Source: Aquiflexum sp. TKW24L (GTDB lineage Bacteria; Bacteroidota; Bacteroidia; Cytophagales; Cyclobacteriaceae). Taken from it: 64,000 nt of DNA. The position numbers were made by a program, and so were the translations under genes. Location of the stretch: positions 122,472 through 186,471 of the forward strand of contig NZ_JAMFLG010000007.1 of NCBI RefSeq assembly GCF_023502205.1, written 5' to 3'. The notes below the pieces were generated by a model, which did no database searches, was not told where the DNA came from, and saw only the letters and a program-made list of their open reading frames with translations. Shown in pieces: positions 54,426 through 63,082 of the stretch (positions within the stretch are counted from its first letter, which is position 1; each line of letters starts with the position of its first letter).

Positions 54426-55000
54426 ATTATTTTTGTTTTGATGCGGCCTATAGAATCAAAGCCGTTCGCAAAGGTTGTCATACTATAGTTAAGTTCCCTT
54501 ACAGGGATTACTGAAATTTTTATAAAAAAAGAATGTTCAAAACCTAAATTAGGGATCGATTCCCTTATGTCGTTTGATTTTATTTCCCTGTTTAAGCAGG
54601 TGGTTTTGTGGTTTGCAAAAGGTTTGTTATTTCACAATCTTGTCGACGTATGTTATACCACTTCAAGGAATTCGACCCTTGCCCGGCAGGCCTTCATGGT
54701 GGGCCTGGAAAGATTTTTTCCTGCTGCACTCATACTTCATTTCTTTTTGTTTTGGCATTTTTGAAATTGGAATGAAGCAAATTTAGGTTTTCAAGGTTAT
54801 TTCCACTTATTGGTGATGTGGCTGCGCAAAACTTCTATCATGGACTAGATCTGATTATTTCGAAGTATATATAGGTTTATAACTTACTTTTGCCATGTTT
54901 TCAAATAATGTCATTTCAATTCAAAATCCACTTTTTTCCGTTCAGATTTCTGTTTGCAAAACTTCACAATTTAAAAGTGAATTTTATTACTTTTATCCTA
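54426..55000. other. 575-bp region without a supported gene
   Basis: Between a minus-strand hypothetical gene and pxpA. One open frame (54567-54764, 65 residues, hydrophobic, plus strand) exists, but it lacks any family likeness. The only recognisable signal is a promoter-like site at 54885-54892 close to pxpA. A GC-richer patch at about 54660-54720 within otherwise AT-rich DNA may be an old gene remnant. Confidence 0.45.
54885..54892 (+). promoter_or_regulatory. Candidate -7 element for pxpABC
   Basis: TACTTTTG matches TAnnTTTG. A transcript starting near 54899 would have a leader of about 100 nt to the ATG at 55001; the earlier ATG at 54890 lies inside the element and is excluded if the site is real. 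Confidence 0.4.
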
Positions 55001-55726
55001 ATGAACAAAAACCATTTTCCATTTGATATCAACTGTGACTTAGGGGAAGGACTGGCAAATGACGGGATGCTGATGCCATTTATTGACAGCTGCAACATTG
55101 CCTGCGGGGGCCACACAGGAGATGAAAGAAGCATCATTGAAGCGATCAGGTCAGCAAAGAAATACGGCGTGAAAGTCGGTGCCCATCCCTCCTATCCTGA
55201 CCGGGAAAATTTTGGCAGAAAATACATGGCCTTGGATCCCAAGCTACTCAGCACCATCATTTTGAAACAACTCCAATTTTTTGAAAGGATCTGCCAAGCG
55301 GAAGAAATTGAAATGAACCACATCAAACCCCATGGCGCTTTGTATAATCATGCAGCAAAAGACGAAGTCACATCTTTTGTGATTATCAATTTGTTGGCAG
55401 AAAATTTTCCTGATGCCTGTCTGTATTGTCCTCCAAATTCTGTTACGGCTACAATCGCTAACGAATCAGGAATCAAAATCAAAAGGGAAGTTTTTGCAGA
55501 CAGAAGCTACAATGACGACCTGACCTTGGTAGACAGAAGTAAACCAAAAGCATTGCTTACTGACCCTCAGGAAGTGATAGAACATGTTGGATGGATGGTC
55601 CATGAAAAAAAAATCAAAACCATTACTGGGAGCTTGGTACCCATTGAAGCAGAAACCTTATGCGTTCATGGAGACAATCCATCGGCATTGGAGATTTTGA
55701 AGGGCATTAGGACAAATTTTGGCTAA
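55001..55726 (+). CDS. pxpA: 5-oxoprolinase subunit A
   Basis: LamB/YcsF family subunit of the prokaryotic 5-oxoprolinase, which opens 5-oxoproline (pyroglutamate) to glutamate with ATP. Seen are DINCDLGEGLANDG at the N-terminus, SCNIACGGHTGDERSI, GAHPSYPDRENFGRK and HIKPHGALYN, all characteristic. The start at 55001 gives 241 aa, normal for the family; the ATG at 54890 adds 37 residues of a hydrophobic stretch not belonging to it. First gene of pxpABC. Confidence 0.93.
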   Translation: MNKNHFPFDINCDLGEGLANDGMLMPFIDSCNIACGGHTGDERSIIEAIRSAKKYGVKVGAHPSYPDRENFGRKYMALDPKLLSTIILKQLQFFERICQAEEIEMNHIKPHGALYNHAAKDEVTSFVIINLLAENFPDACLYCPPNSVTATIANESGIKIKREVFADRSYNDDLTLVDRSKPKALLTDPQEVIEHVGWMVHEKKIKTITGSLVPIEAETLCVHGDNPSALEILKGIRTNFG

Positions 55727-55732
55727 TAAATT

Positions 55733-56443
55733 ATGGACATCAGGATTTTTAGGATTCACAGCAAATTGATAGAACTCGTCTGGCCTCAAGTAATTTCCAT
55801 TGATATTCTCCAAGAACAACAGCAGGTAAAACAGTTTTTTGAGAAAGAGTACGCAGATGGTATCAGAGAAATCAGAGTGGGATTCAACACTTTATCCCTA
55901 AAACTGAGGATAGAAATCACCGAGGAGGATTGTAGAGATATTCTGGAGGAGATCCATCAATTACCAACGCTAATAAGTGATTTTGCTTCCAAAACTTGGA
56001 AAATCCCAGTCTGCTATTGCACAGAGTATGGTAAAGATTTAGAAAAACTAGTTCAGATCCACAAAATCAGCTTGGAAGAAATCATTAGGCTCCATTCAGA
56101 AGCTACTTACACACTTCATTTCTACGGATTTTTACCGGGATTTATGTATTTGGGAGGCTTACCTGAAAAACTTCATACACCACGAAAGAATTCTCCAGAA
56201 CGGGCAATGCCAGGTGGAACCGTGGCCATTGGAGGAAAACAAACCGGAATCTACCCTGCCGAAAGCCCCGGAGGTTGGCATGCCATTGGAAATTGCCCTA
56301 TCAGGCTCTTCGATATTTCAAAAGAAGTTCCGGTAATCCCGGCCATAGGAGACAAGATCAATTTTGAACCTATCTCCAAGGAAGTTTTTGAAGAAATCAA
56401 ACAATTCTCCCATCAAGGACTCTATACTTGGCATCATGATTAA
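55733..56443 (+). CDS. pxpB: 5-oxoprolinase subunit B
   Basis: KipI-type carboxyltransferase subunit of 5-oxoprolinase. The signature is complete: FYGFLPGFMYLGGLP (about residues 134-148), ERAMPGGTVAIGGKQTGIYP and ESPGGWHAIGNCPIRLFD. The 236-aa length is normal. It begins 6 nt after pxpA and overlaps pxpC by 8 nt, so the three subunits are translated together. Confidence 0.92.
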   Translation: MDIRIFRIHSKLIELVWPQVISIDILQEQQQVKQFFEKEYADGIREIRVGFNTLSLKLRIEITEEDCRDILEEIHQLPTLISDFASKTWKIPVCYCTEYGKDLEKLVQIHKISLEEIIRLHSEATYTLHFYGFLPGFMYLGGLPEKLHTPRKNSPERAMPGGTVAIGGKQTGIYPAESPGGWHAIGNCPIRLFDISKEVPVIPAIGDKINFEPISKEVFEEIKQFSHQGLYTWHHD

Positions 56444-57296
56444 GACACCCGCCTATATCCATTTTGTCCAGCCTGGGTTAATGACCACGGTTCAAGACCT
56501 TGGGAGGTTTGGAATGGCGGGGTACGGCGTGCCCTATTCGGGCGTCATGGATAGATTTTCGATGACGCAGGCAAATTTTTTGCTTCAAAACCAATTTTAT
56601 GATTCGGTTTTGGAAATGGGTGGTCCAGGTGCCAAGATGGTTTTTGAGTTGGCCACGCGGGTAGTTTTTGCAGGGGCTGATGCGGACATTTATCATAATG
56701 ACAAACAGGTAAAAGCAGGCAAAATTTTAGACATCATCGAAGACGATGTGGTTCATATCAGAAAATTCAGAAAAGGCCAATGGCTATATATGGGAATTCA
56801 GGGAGGTTTTGAAACCGAAATCGTAGCAGAAAGCAGAAGTTGGTATCCGGGAATTACGCCACAATTTAGAATTGAAAAAAGTGATTCCATCTGCTACCTC
56901 TCTGAGGAGCGATTCTACCCTGCTTTGGGTTCACATGCCAAAATGAACCTCAACTGGTTCAAACATGGCGAAATCAAAGTTTTCAAAGGACCTGAATGGG
57001 AACAATTACCCAAGCTTTTACAAAACAGAATCATGAAGAAGTCCTTTACCATTTCCACTTTGGTCAATAGGATGGCATATCAACTTGTAGAAACGATAGA
57101 AAATGAAGTCGAACCTATCTTGACTGCGGCTGTTTATCCCGGTACAGTTCAGTTGACTCCAAACGGCAACCTCATTATCCTGATGCGGGATGCGCAGGTG
57201 ACCGGTGGGTATCCTAGGATCCTGCATGTGGAAAATAATTCCCTCAATATCCTCTCACAAAAAAGGCCAGGTGATAAAATTAATTTTAGTATCTAG
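56436..57296 (+). CDS. pxpC: 5-oxoprolinase subunit C
   Basis: KipA-type biotin-independent carboxyltransferase-like subunit. Typical blocks are TTVQDLGRFGMAGYGVPYSGVMD (in parts), ANFLLQNQ, EMGGPGAKMVF and the late RDAQVTGGYPRI. Start at the ATG at 56436 overlaps the pxpB stop by 8 nt (ATGATTAA) and gives 286 aa; the ATG at 56364 lies deep in pxpB and is unlikely. Completes the operon. No dedicated pyroglutamate transporter accompanies it in the window. Confidence 0.91.
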   Translation: MIKTPAYIHFVQPGLMTTVQDLGRFGMAGYGVPYSGVMDRFSMTQANFLLQNQFYDSVLEMGGPGAKMVFELATRVVFAGADADIYHNDKQVKAGKILDIIEDDVVHIRKFRKGQWLYMGIQGGFETEIVAESRSWYPGITPQFRIEKSDSICYLSEERFYPALGSHAKMNLNWFKHGEIKVFKGPEWEQLPKLLQNRIMKKSFTISTLVNRMAYQLVETIENEVEPILTAAVYPGTVQLTPNGNLIILMRDAQVTGGYPRILHVENNSLNILSQKRPGDKINFSI

Positions 57297-57361
57297 AAAA
57301 AACTTCCATGCTATATTTTCAATGTATATATTAAAGTTTTTAAACCAATAACCAATCAACC

Positions 57362-58873
57362 ATGAACGCACAGCTTGAAAAGCGGATTTTAAGTCAGGGT
57401 ATGTCCCTTGAAAATGCAAAAGACCAGCTCAATAACTTCAAAGAAGGATTCCCATTTTTACCCATTGAAAGGGCAGCTACCATCGGTGATGGGATCAAAT
57501 TATTGACCGATGCAGAATTAGACGATTTTCAGAAAACCTATCCTGAAAAAGCCAAACAGAAGGAATTGGTCAAATTTGTCCCTGCCAGCGGCGCGGCGAC
57601 GAGGATGTTCAAAGACCTTTTTTCTTTTGTGGAGGGCGATGGCGACCTTGCCAAAAGTAAGTTTGTAGACAAATTCATCAGTCACATAGAAAAGTTTGCC
57701 TTCTATGAAGACTTGGATGAAACCCTCAAAAAAGAAGGCTCAAGCATCCGTGAGGCGCTGACAAATAAAGAATACAAAAAAATCATTTCAGCACTACTCA
57801 ATGACTCGGGTTTAGGTTATGGAAATCTCCCCAAAGGTTTATTGAAATTCCACAAATATGCCGACCACAATAGAACCCCTGCCTACGAACACCTGATCGA
57901 AGGTTGGATGTACAGTCTTGGGAAAGACAATACCATCAGGCTTCATTTTACGGTTTCTCCGGACCACGAACCAAAATTCAAAGCACTGATCTCCGAAGTT
58001 CAGCCAAAGTTGGAAAAGGAATATGGCGTCCAATTCGATATTACTTATTCGCAGCAGAAAAAATCCACCGATACGATTGCGGTAACGATGGACAACGAGC
58101 CCTTTGTCGAGGAAGATGGCAGCGTATTGTTTAGACCGGCTGGACACGGTGCTTTGCTTGAAAACCTAAATGACATCGATGGTGATGTAATTTTTATCAA
58201 AAATATTGACAATGAAGTTCCAGACAGGTTGAAGCAAACTACCAAGGAATATAAGATTGCGATTGGTGGACTGTTGCTCGAGATTCAGGAAGAAGTCTTC
58301 GAAGCCTTGAAAAAACTGGATCAGAATATGGATAATGCAGCCGTTTCCTTTGCCGAGAAAGTCGTGACCGACTCTTTGGGTGGAATCTTGCCGGATTCAT
58401 ATCAAGGAAAAAGTATAGCCGAAAAAGGCAAATATCTCCACCACAAACTTAACAGACCATTACGCGTTTGCGGGATGGTCAAGAATACCGGGGAACCCGG
58501 AGGTGGACCTTTTTGGGTGAAAGAGGATGACGGTTCGCTTTCACTTCAGATCGCTGAAACTGCACAGATTGACCTCACCAATGCAAAGCACAAAGAGATA
58601 TTCTCTGCCTCTACGCACTTCAATCCTGTAGATTTGGTTTGTGCCACGAAGGATTACAAGGGTAAGAAATTTGACTTGTTGAAATTCAGAGACATGCGGA
58701 CAGGTTTCATCACCGAAAAGTCAAAAAGCGGCCGTGACCTGAAGGCATTGGAATTACCCGGATTGTGGAATGGCGCCATGGCAGGATGGAATACCGTATT
58801 CGTGGAAGTTCCTCTGATTACCTTCAATCCTGTGAAGACTGTCAATGATTTATTGAGGGATGAGCATCAGTGA
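57362..58873 (+). CDS. DUF4301 family protein
   Basis: Cytosolic protein of 503 aa of the DUF4301 type, found in Bacteroidota. A nucleotide-site-like segment FVPASGAATRMFKDLF (about residues 76-91) recalls the sugar-phosphate nucleotidyltransferase start, and further blocks are FRPAGHGALLENLNDIDGD (in parts) and GMVKNTGEPGGGPFWV. A nucleotidyltransferase-like activity is thus plausible but not shown. It follows pxpC by 65 nt, on the same strand, and is followed by a strong hairpin. Confidence 0.85.
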   Translation: MNAQLEKRILSQGMSLENAKDQLNNFKEGFPFLPIERAATIGDGIKLLTDAELDDFQKTYPEKAKQKELVKFVPASGAATRMFKDLFSFVEGDGDLAKSKFVDKFISHIEKFAFYEDLDETLKKEGSSIREALTNKEYKKIISALLNDSGLGYGNLPKGLLKFHKYADHNRTPAYEHLIEGWMYSLGKDNTIRLHFTVSPDHEPKFKALISEVQPKLEKEYGVQFDITYSQQKKSTDTIAVTMDNEPFVEEDGSVLFRPAGHGALLENLNDIDGDVIFIKNIDNEVPDRLKQTTKEYKIAIGGLLLEIQEEVFEALKKLDQNMDNAAVSFAEKVVTDSLGGILPDSYQGKSIAEKGKYLHHKLNRPLRVCGMVKNTGEPGGGPFWVKEDDGSLSLQIAETAQIDLTNAKHKEIFSASTHFNPVDLVCATKDYKGKKFDLLKFRDMRTGFITEKSKSGRDLKALELPGLWNGAMAGWNTVFVEVPLITFNPVKTVNDLLRDEHQ

Positions 58874-58885
58874 GAAAAAAGATGT

Positions 58886-59072
58886 GAGATTTGAGATTTG
58901 AGATTGGCAAAGCCGGTCTCAAATCTTTAAAATCAAAGGAACCAATTCAACGACCTCCGTAAAGGTTGGAATAAAGATATGGGATAGTAACAAAGCAACC
59001 TATTATCTGCAAAAGCACTTCCCAACTAAGGCTGAAAAAGTCTCGTATCTCTCGTCTCATTTCTCAGATCTC
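58886..59072. repeat. Heptad repeat with hairpin and distal inverted copy
   Basis: Three adjacent TGAGATT heptamers (58885-58905) begin a near-perfect hairpin: AGATTTGAGATTGGC (58894-58908) with GCCGGTCTCAAATCT (58912-58926), including two G-T pairs, loop AAA. A diverged inverted copy, GTCTCATTTCTCAGATCTC, lies at 59054-59072 (15 of 19 bases match). It may act as a terminator for the DUF4301 gene, although the T-run after the stem is short, or be a small mobile-type repeat. Confidence 0.6.
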
Positions 59073-59073
59073 C

Positions 59074-59988
59074 CTAAAAAAATTTAGCTTTTCCCAGCTG
59101 CTCTTCTAAATACATTTTTAGCTCCTCCCCTTCTACCACCTTAATTTCTCCGGGTAAGCCTAGGATAAAACGAGCCAATCCCGGTAACTGAGGCACTTTT
59201 CCATCAAAATAATATTGGTTTCGGTTTTTGGTAAAAGTAAAGGGCTTGGCATCCGGATATTCTTCAATCATCAGTTGATAGGCTTTTTTGGTAAGTTTGA
59301 GGTGAACAGTAAACTGACTTTTGCCGGAAAATCCAAACAAACCCTGCTCCAATGGCTGATGCAAGGATTGGTATCTAAATACTTTGGAAGTCAACAAAAC
59401 TTCTCCTATCCGCTCAATTTTAAACATTTTCATCTCTTTTGATTCCACTTCTAAAGCATAGATGGAGTCGAAATTCTTATTAAAAGCCACCGGTTCTACC
59501 AACCTGTCTGTCACGGAATCCGAACTCATCGAATAGTAATCCCTCAGGATAACCTGGTTTTGGTCCTTGATCGCATGTGAAATCAGGTCTACAAAAATTC
59601 CCAAGTTGGCATTGAAAAGCTGGTTGACACTTTGTCTAAAATCTGATCGGATATTGATTTTTTGAAGAATAGAATCCTTCAGCAGGTTTTTTTGGCTGCT
59701 TTTGTTAATCAGTTCATTCATAAACCCAATCTCTTCCTCATTGAAAGTACCAAAAACATGCTCAATGGGAATCTCCACGCGGTCCACAATCCTGAATTTG
59801 GAATGCTGCTTTTCGATCTCAAAACCCAAAGCCTCCAATAATTTGAAATATCGGTAAACTGTCCGGGAGTCAGTATCAAGGGATTCGGCCAATCTGTGGA
59901 CGTTTTTTCCGATATTTCCCCTTAGGAGGTTTATGAGTTTAAAAACACGGAGAATCTTTTGTTGTTCTATAGTATTCGCTTGGGCCAT
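59074..59988 (-). CDS. WYL-type transcriptional regulator
   Basis: DeoR/YafY-like regulator: an N-terminal winged helix-turn-helix (about residues 8-62, with RLAESLDTDSRTVYRYFKLLEALGFEIEK in parts) followed by a WYL-like ligand-binding domain (about 125-300, with VILRDYYSMSSDS and VEPVAFNKNF, which resembles the WYL strand order). The start at 59988 (MAQANTIEQQ) is preferred over the ATG at 60051, whose 21 extra residues are atypical. It is divergent from the fragment at 60205. Regulated genes unknown; ligand may be a nucleotide or nucleic acid. Confidence 0.82.
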   Translation of the reverse strand: MAQANTIEQQKILRVFKLINLLRGNIGKNVHRLAESLDTDSRTVYRYFKLLEALGFEIEKQHSKFRIVDRVEIPIEHVFGTFNEEEIGFMNELINKSSQKNLLKDSILQKINIRSDFRQSVNQLFNANLGIFVDLISHAIKDQNQVILRDYYSMSSDSVTDRLVEPVAFNKNFDSIYALEVESKEMKMFKIERIGEVLLTSKVFRYQSLHQPLEQGLFGFSGKSQFTVHLKLTKKAYQLMIEEYPDAKPFTFTKNRNQYYFDGKVPQLPGLARFILGLPGEIKVVEGEELKMYLEEQLGKAKFF

Positions 59989-60204
59989 GGGATTGAATTT
60001 ATAGCCAAAAGATACTACTTTTAAGAAATAAGAAATTATTGATTGACACATAATGTCCCAAAAACAACCCCAACACCTGTATTACTTAATAGGAAGTAGC
60101 TAAAGGTATTGGTAGAGGGGGCATTTTGGATTTGGATTGTGTTTTCAATTTCTGGAATGGTTATTGGAATAAGGTCCGAAGAATAAATTATTTTTGAATT
60201 CACA

Positions 60205-61014
60205 ATGGCTGCACTTTGTCTAATTATCGATTTTTGGCTTATGAGCTCAACCTTAGAGTTTTATAATCCCATATACATAAATCCTAGACATCTGATAATT
60301 TTGGTTGGGCCACTTTCAGTTTTGGTGGCTATGGGGGCAAAAGGATGGTTGAAAGAACCCGATTGGAAAATAAGAATTTCTGTTTTGATTGCATTGGGGG
60401 TTTTTGTGGCTTTTTTGCTCAATGATTTGAAAATGGGTGCTTACCTCACAGGCATGGGCATGTTTTATGTTTTTGCTTCCGAAAATAAATTTTTCAAACC
60501 TGTTTTTGTCCTTTTGATGATCATACCTGTCGTGGCAAGCTTCTACTTTCAAGTTCAGACCAAAAATTACTCCCACTTCAAAAACAATTTCAACCAATAT
60601 GTATTAGCCACTGATAGTCAGATTCCTATCATTACAAATAACTTTGTTTACTTCAGTAAAGAAGTTTTGTTGGGAGATTTACCTTATCAACCCGAAAATC
60701 TTTGTCAGGTATCCGATTGGAACAAAGTCATGGGCCAAAGCCCAGGTGAGTTTAAAGTTTTTATCTACAAATATTACAGACATGCCTATCCTGCAGAGCA
60801 AGAATTTATTACCTCCCTTGAATCATGGATTAGCTCTTCTACCTTCCAAATTGTGGATGAATTTGAAGATGAATGGATCCAAACCAGAACATTTAGAAAA
60901 AAAACCGTCGAAGGTTTATTGCATTCTTTTCTTTCTCCCGGTAGCGAATATCCTGTTGACATTGAAGCCGATACGGAATTCATCGCCGAGAGTGCCATTG
61001 CCGCCTGCCAATAA
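60205..61014 (+). CDS. Probable C-terminal fragment of a membrane glycosyltransferase-like protein
   Basis: A 269-residue frame with about four hydrophobic helices (residues 1-120) including INPRHLIILVGPLSVLVAMGAKGW, which resembles the last membrane part of ArnT/PMT-type (GT39) glycosyltransferases, followed by a soluble tail (NFVYFSKEVLL). No first half with the catalytic DxD-type loop exists upstream, so it is probably truncated at the 5' end. Its last 99 bases overlap the opposite-strand DUF5777 gene. Uncertain whether it is expressed. Confidence 0.5.
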   Translation: MAALCLIIDFWLMSSTLEFYNPIYINPRHLIILVGPLSVLVAMGAKGWLKEPDWKIRISVLIALGVFVAFLLNDLKMGAYLTGMGMFYVFASENKFFKPVFVLLMIIPVVASFYFQVQTKNYSHFKNNFNQYVLATDSQIPIITNNFVYFSKEVLLGDLPYQPENLCQVSDWNKVMGQSPGEFKVFIYKYYRHAYPAEQEFITSLESWISSSTFQIVDEFEDEWIQTRTFRKKTVEGLLHSFLSPGSEYPVDIEADTEFIAESAIAACQ

Positions 61015-61791
61015 ATACTGCTCATTGAGGAATTGGGATGTCACGAAATACATTTGAAAAACGTGACCTCCGGCTTCTAGATCAATTCCAAAACCTACAT
61101 TATTTCTCAGGTCGTTATTAAGGTTTGGAATCCACTGAAGTGTCAGCGAAGACTTTCCTGTAACTTTATACTTTCCACTAAATCCTAAGGCAAGATACAG
61201 GTTTTGATCCCCTTCAATAAAAAAGATCGGATTGGGATCGACAAAGTAGGCCAACATGGGAGAAATTTGAACACTCAATTTTTCATTGAATTTCCTTGCA
61301 GCCATCACTTGGAATGCATAAGATGTCCTTTCTATAAAGTCGGGCGCATCGTTTTGCAAAAACTCATAATTGGAGGTATTGACAGCTGCACCTCCCATAA
61401 GAGAAAGGGAAAATGGCATTTGATTGTCTTGAGTTTGTTTCAACAAATGATACCTTCCATAAATATTATAGACCTTGTCAAGGCCTTGCCTAGCTGCACC
61501 GAGGGAAAATTTATCGCTTAAAGCATACTCGAAACTAAACTGGATATTGGCTCCATTATCCAAGCCCCACAATTCCTGAATCCCTCCATCCAAAGTTCCA
61601 AAAGTATGCATGATAGCAAAATGCAGAGCCTTTTTGTCCAAGGGCTCTACTGTCAGCAAATTGATATGCCTCGGAGCATGAAAAATCAAATCAACATCTT
61701 GTTTTTCTGAAGCCAATTTTCTTTCCAATTGACCGAAAACGGGGAATGTAAACACAAACCCCGCTAGCAGGAATAAATATCTTAAATTCAT
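60916..61791 (-). CDS. DUF5777 family outer-membrane beta-barrel protein
   Basis: A signal peptide (about residues 1-20, ending VFGQ) precedes a small beta-barrel with repeated amphipathic strands and the family's start DLIFHAPRHINLLTVEPLDKKALHFAIMHTFG (in parts) and NGANIQFSFEYALSDKFSLG. 291 aa. It follows the YceI gene by 17 nt, completing the Rieske-YceI-DUF5777 operon, whose combination is recurrent in Bacteroidota. The 3' end is antisense to the membrane-protein fragment. Function unknown; a transport or lipid-linked role is possible. Confidence 0.82.
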   Translation of the reverse strand: MNLRYLFLLAGFVFTFPVFGQLERKLASEKQDVDLIFHAPRHINLLTVEPLDKKALHFAIMHTFGTLDGGIQELWGLDNGANIQFSFEYALSDKFSLGAARQGLDKVYNIYGRYHLLKQTQDNQMPFSLSLMGGAAVNTSNYEFLQNDAPDFIERTSYAFQVMAARKFNEKLSVQISPMLAYFVDPNPIFFIEGDQNLYLALGFSGKYKVTGKSSLTLQWIPNLNNDLRNNVGFGIDLEAGGHVFQMYFVTSQFLNEQYLLAGGNGTLGDEFRIGFNVNRIFATGRKKRMQ

Positions 61792-61808
61792 AAATGATTG
61801 GGTTAGGA

Positions 61809-62360
61809 TTATTTCTTTTTCAAAATGGCTTCTATGGTTACAACCTGTTCTTCCGAAAGCTCATAAAATACCACTGTTGGAATGTCGATGTTATAGTCTG
61901 AAAGCATAACCTTAAATTTTGCTTCTAGCTTCATTTCATTCTCTGAAACCATAGTTAGCTTTCCCGGAACTGATATTTCCCGTTCTACTCCATGGATTTT
62001 GAACTTTCCCTTGGCCGTAACATTCTGACTTTGACCTTTGGTCAGATTGGGTAAGGCATCTATCTTTCCGGTAAATTCCGCAAAGGGAAATTTCTTCGTT
62101 TCCAGATAATTTTCCCTCATGTGTTTGTCCCTTAATCCAATACCGGTTTTAATGGTATTCAGATCAATAAAAAAATCAAACATATTTTTATCCAAATCCA
62201 CTAATCCATTCAGAGTATTTGAGACTCCTGTGAATTCATTCAAAGAGGCTTTTGAAAGAAATTCCACTGTACCGGATTCTGTTTTAAATGCTTGGGCAAA
62301 GGTTTCTACCGGGAGCATCAAAAAATTCATGGTTAATGCCAATATCAATAACCGTTTCAT
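61809..62360 (-). CDS. YceI family lipocalin-like protein
   Basis: Exported isoprenoid-binding lipocalin fold. A signal peptide (about residues 1-22, ending ETFAQA) is followed by the family pattern: GTVEFLSKASLNEFTGVSN, FFIDLNTIKTGIGLRDKHMRENYLETKKFP (in parts), and FKIHGVEREISVPGKL. The 183-aa length is normal. Its ATG overlaps the Rieske gene's TGA by one base (TGATG), so translation is coupled. YceI proteins bind amphiphilic, often quinone-like, molecules, a plausible link to the redox partner upstream. Confidence 0.9.
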   Translation of the reverse strand: MKRLLILALTMNFLMLPVETFAQAFKTESGTVEFLSKASLNEFTGVSNTLNGLVDLDKNMFDFFIDLNTIKTGIGLRDKHMRENYLETKKFPFAEFTGKIDALPNLTKGQSQNVTAKGKFKIHGVEREISVPGKLTMVSENEMKLEAKFKVMLSDYNIDIPTVVFYELSEEQVVTIEAILKKK

Positions 62361-62854
62361 CAGGTAAGATTTACTGTAAGTGTCCTATTGTTTAAGCTCG
62401 TAGCGTAAGACCTCAATGGCTGTATGGCAGGTCCATTAAGTACTACACCTTCGGTATTGAATCTCGAACCATGACAGGTACAAGTAAAAATATTGCTTCC
62501 AAAGGTCCAGTTTCTGTCACACTGCGAATGGGTGCAAACTGAGGTCAAAGCGCTGAAAGCGTTGTTTCCAAGATTGACAATCAAGACTTTTGCCTCAATC
62601 ACCAAAGCCCAACCTCCTGCTGTTGCTAAGGCAGTCGCAAGATCAAGGTTGACTGTTACCGTACTGCTTGTTACAGTAATTCCGTTGCCTGTTGCAGGAG
62701 GGTTGGTTGGTCCCGGAGCAGGATCATCGGAAGAGCAACTTGTAAAAAAAGCTACCCCAAATAGGGACATAGCGGCCAAAGCACCTGACTTTTTGATAAA
62801 ATCTCTCCTTGCGGTAGACAATTCACCTGTTTTGATTTCTGTCAATGTTTTCAT
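62360..62854 (-). CDS. Exported Rieske [2Fe-2S] protein
   Basis: Periplasmic iron-sulfur protein of 164 aa. The start carries a twin-arginine signal (RRDFIKKSGALAAMSLFG at residues 16-33) and a lipobox-like FFTSC (C40), so it is probably exported folded and lipidated. The cluster ligands are CTH in SVCTHSQC and CTCHGS in FTCTCHGSRF, the usual CxH...CxxH pattern. First gene of an operon with YceI and DUF5777. Redox partner not identified. Confidence 0.9.
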   Translation of the reverse strand: MKTLTEIKTGELSTARRDFIKKSGALAAMSLFGVAFFTSCSSDDPAPGPTNPPATGNGITVTSSTVTVNLDLATALATAGGWALVIEAKVLIVNLGNNAFSALTSVCTHSQCDRNWTFGSNIFTCTCHGSRFNTEGVVLNGPAIQPLRSYATSLNNRTLTVNLT

Positions 62855-63082
62855 AATCAGATATAGGGGCTTATAATGGATTTTGGATTGTGATAAAACT
62901 TAGAACAAAACACCAAAATGCTCCAGTTGTTTTTGAAAAAAAAAATTATGAAAGTTCGGGTATATGGACTTTAAAAAATTGCGGCTTTGGGCGATCGGGG
63001 AAGATTCAAAAAATCTATTTTTCAAAAGCTTATCAAATATGATCAATTGGAAAAAAGAGAGGTCAAAAAAATTCAAGGAAAA

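Noticed and set aside
54567..54764. 65-residue hydrophobic open frame before pxpA
   Set aside because: No recognised motif and an alternative overlapping frame of similar quality exists, so coding is not supported.
54890..55000. N-terminal extension of pxpA
   Set aside because: The 37 extra residues are not part of the family and the ATG falls inside a promoter-like site.
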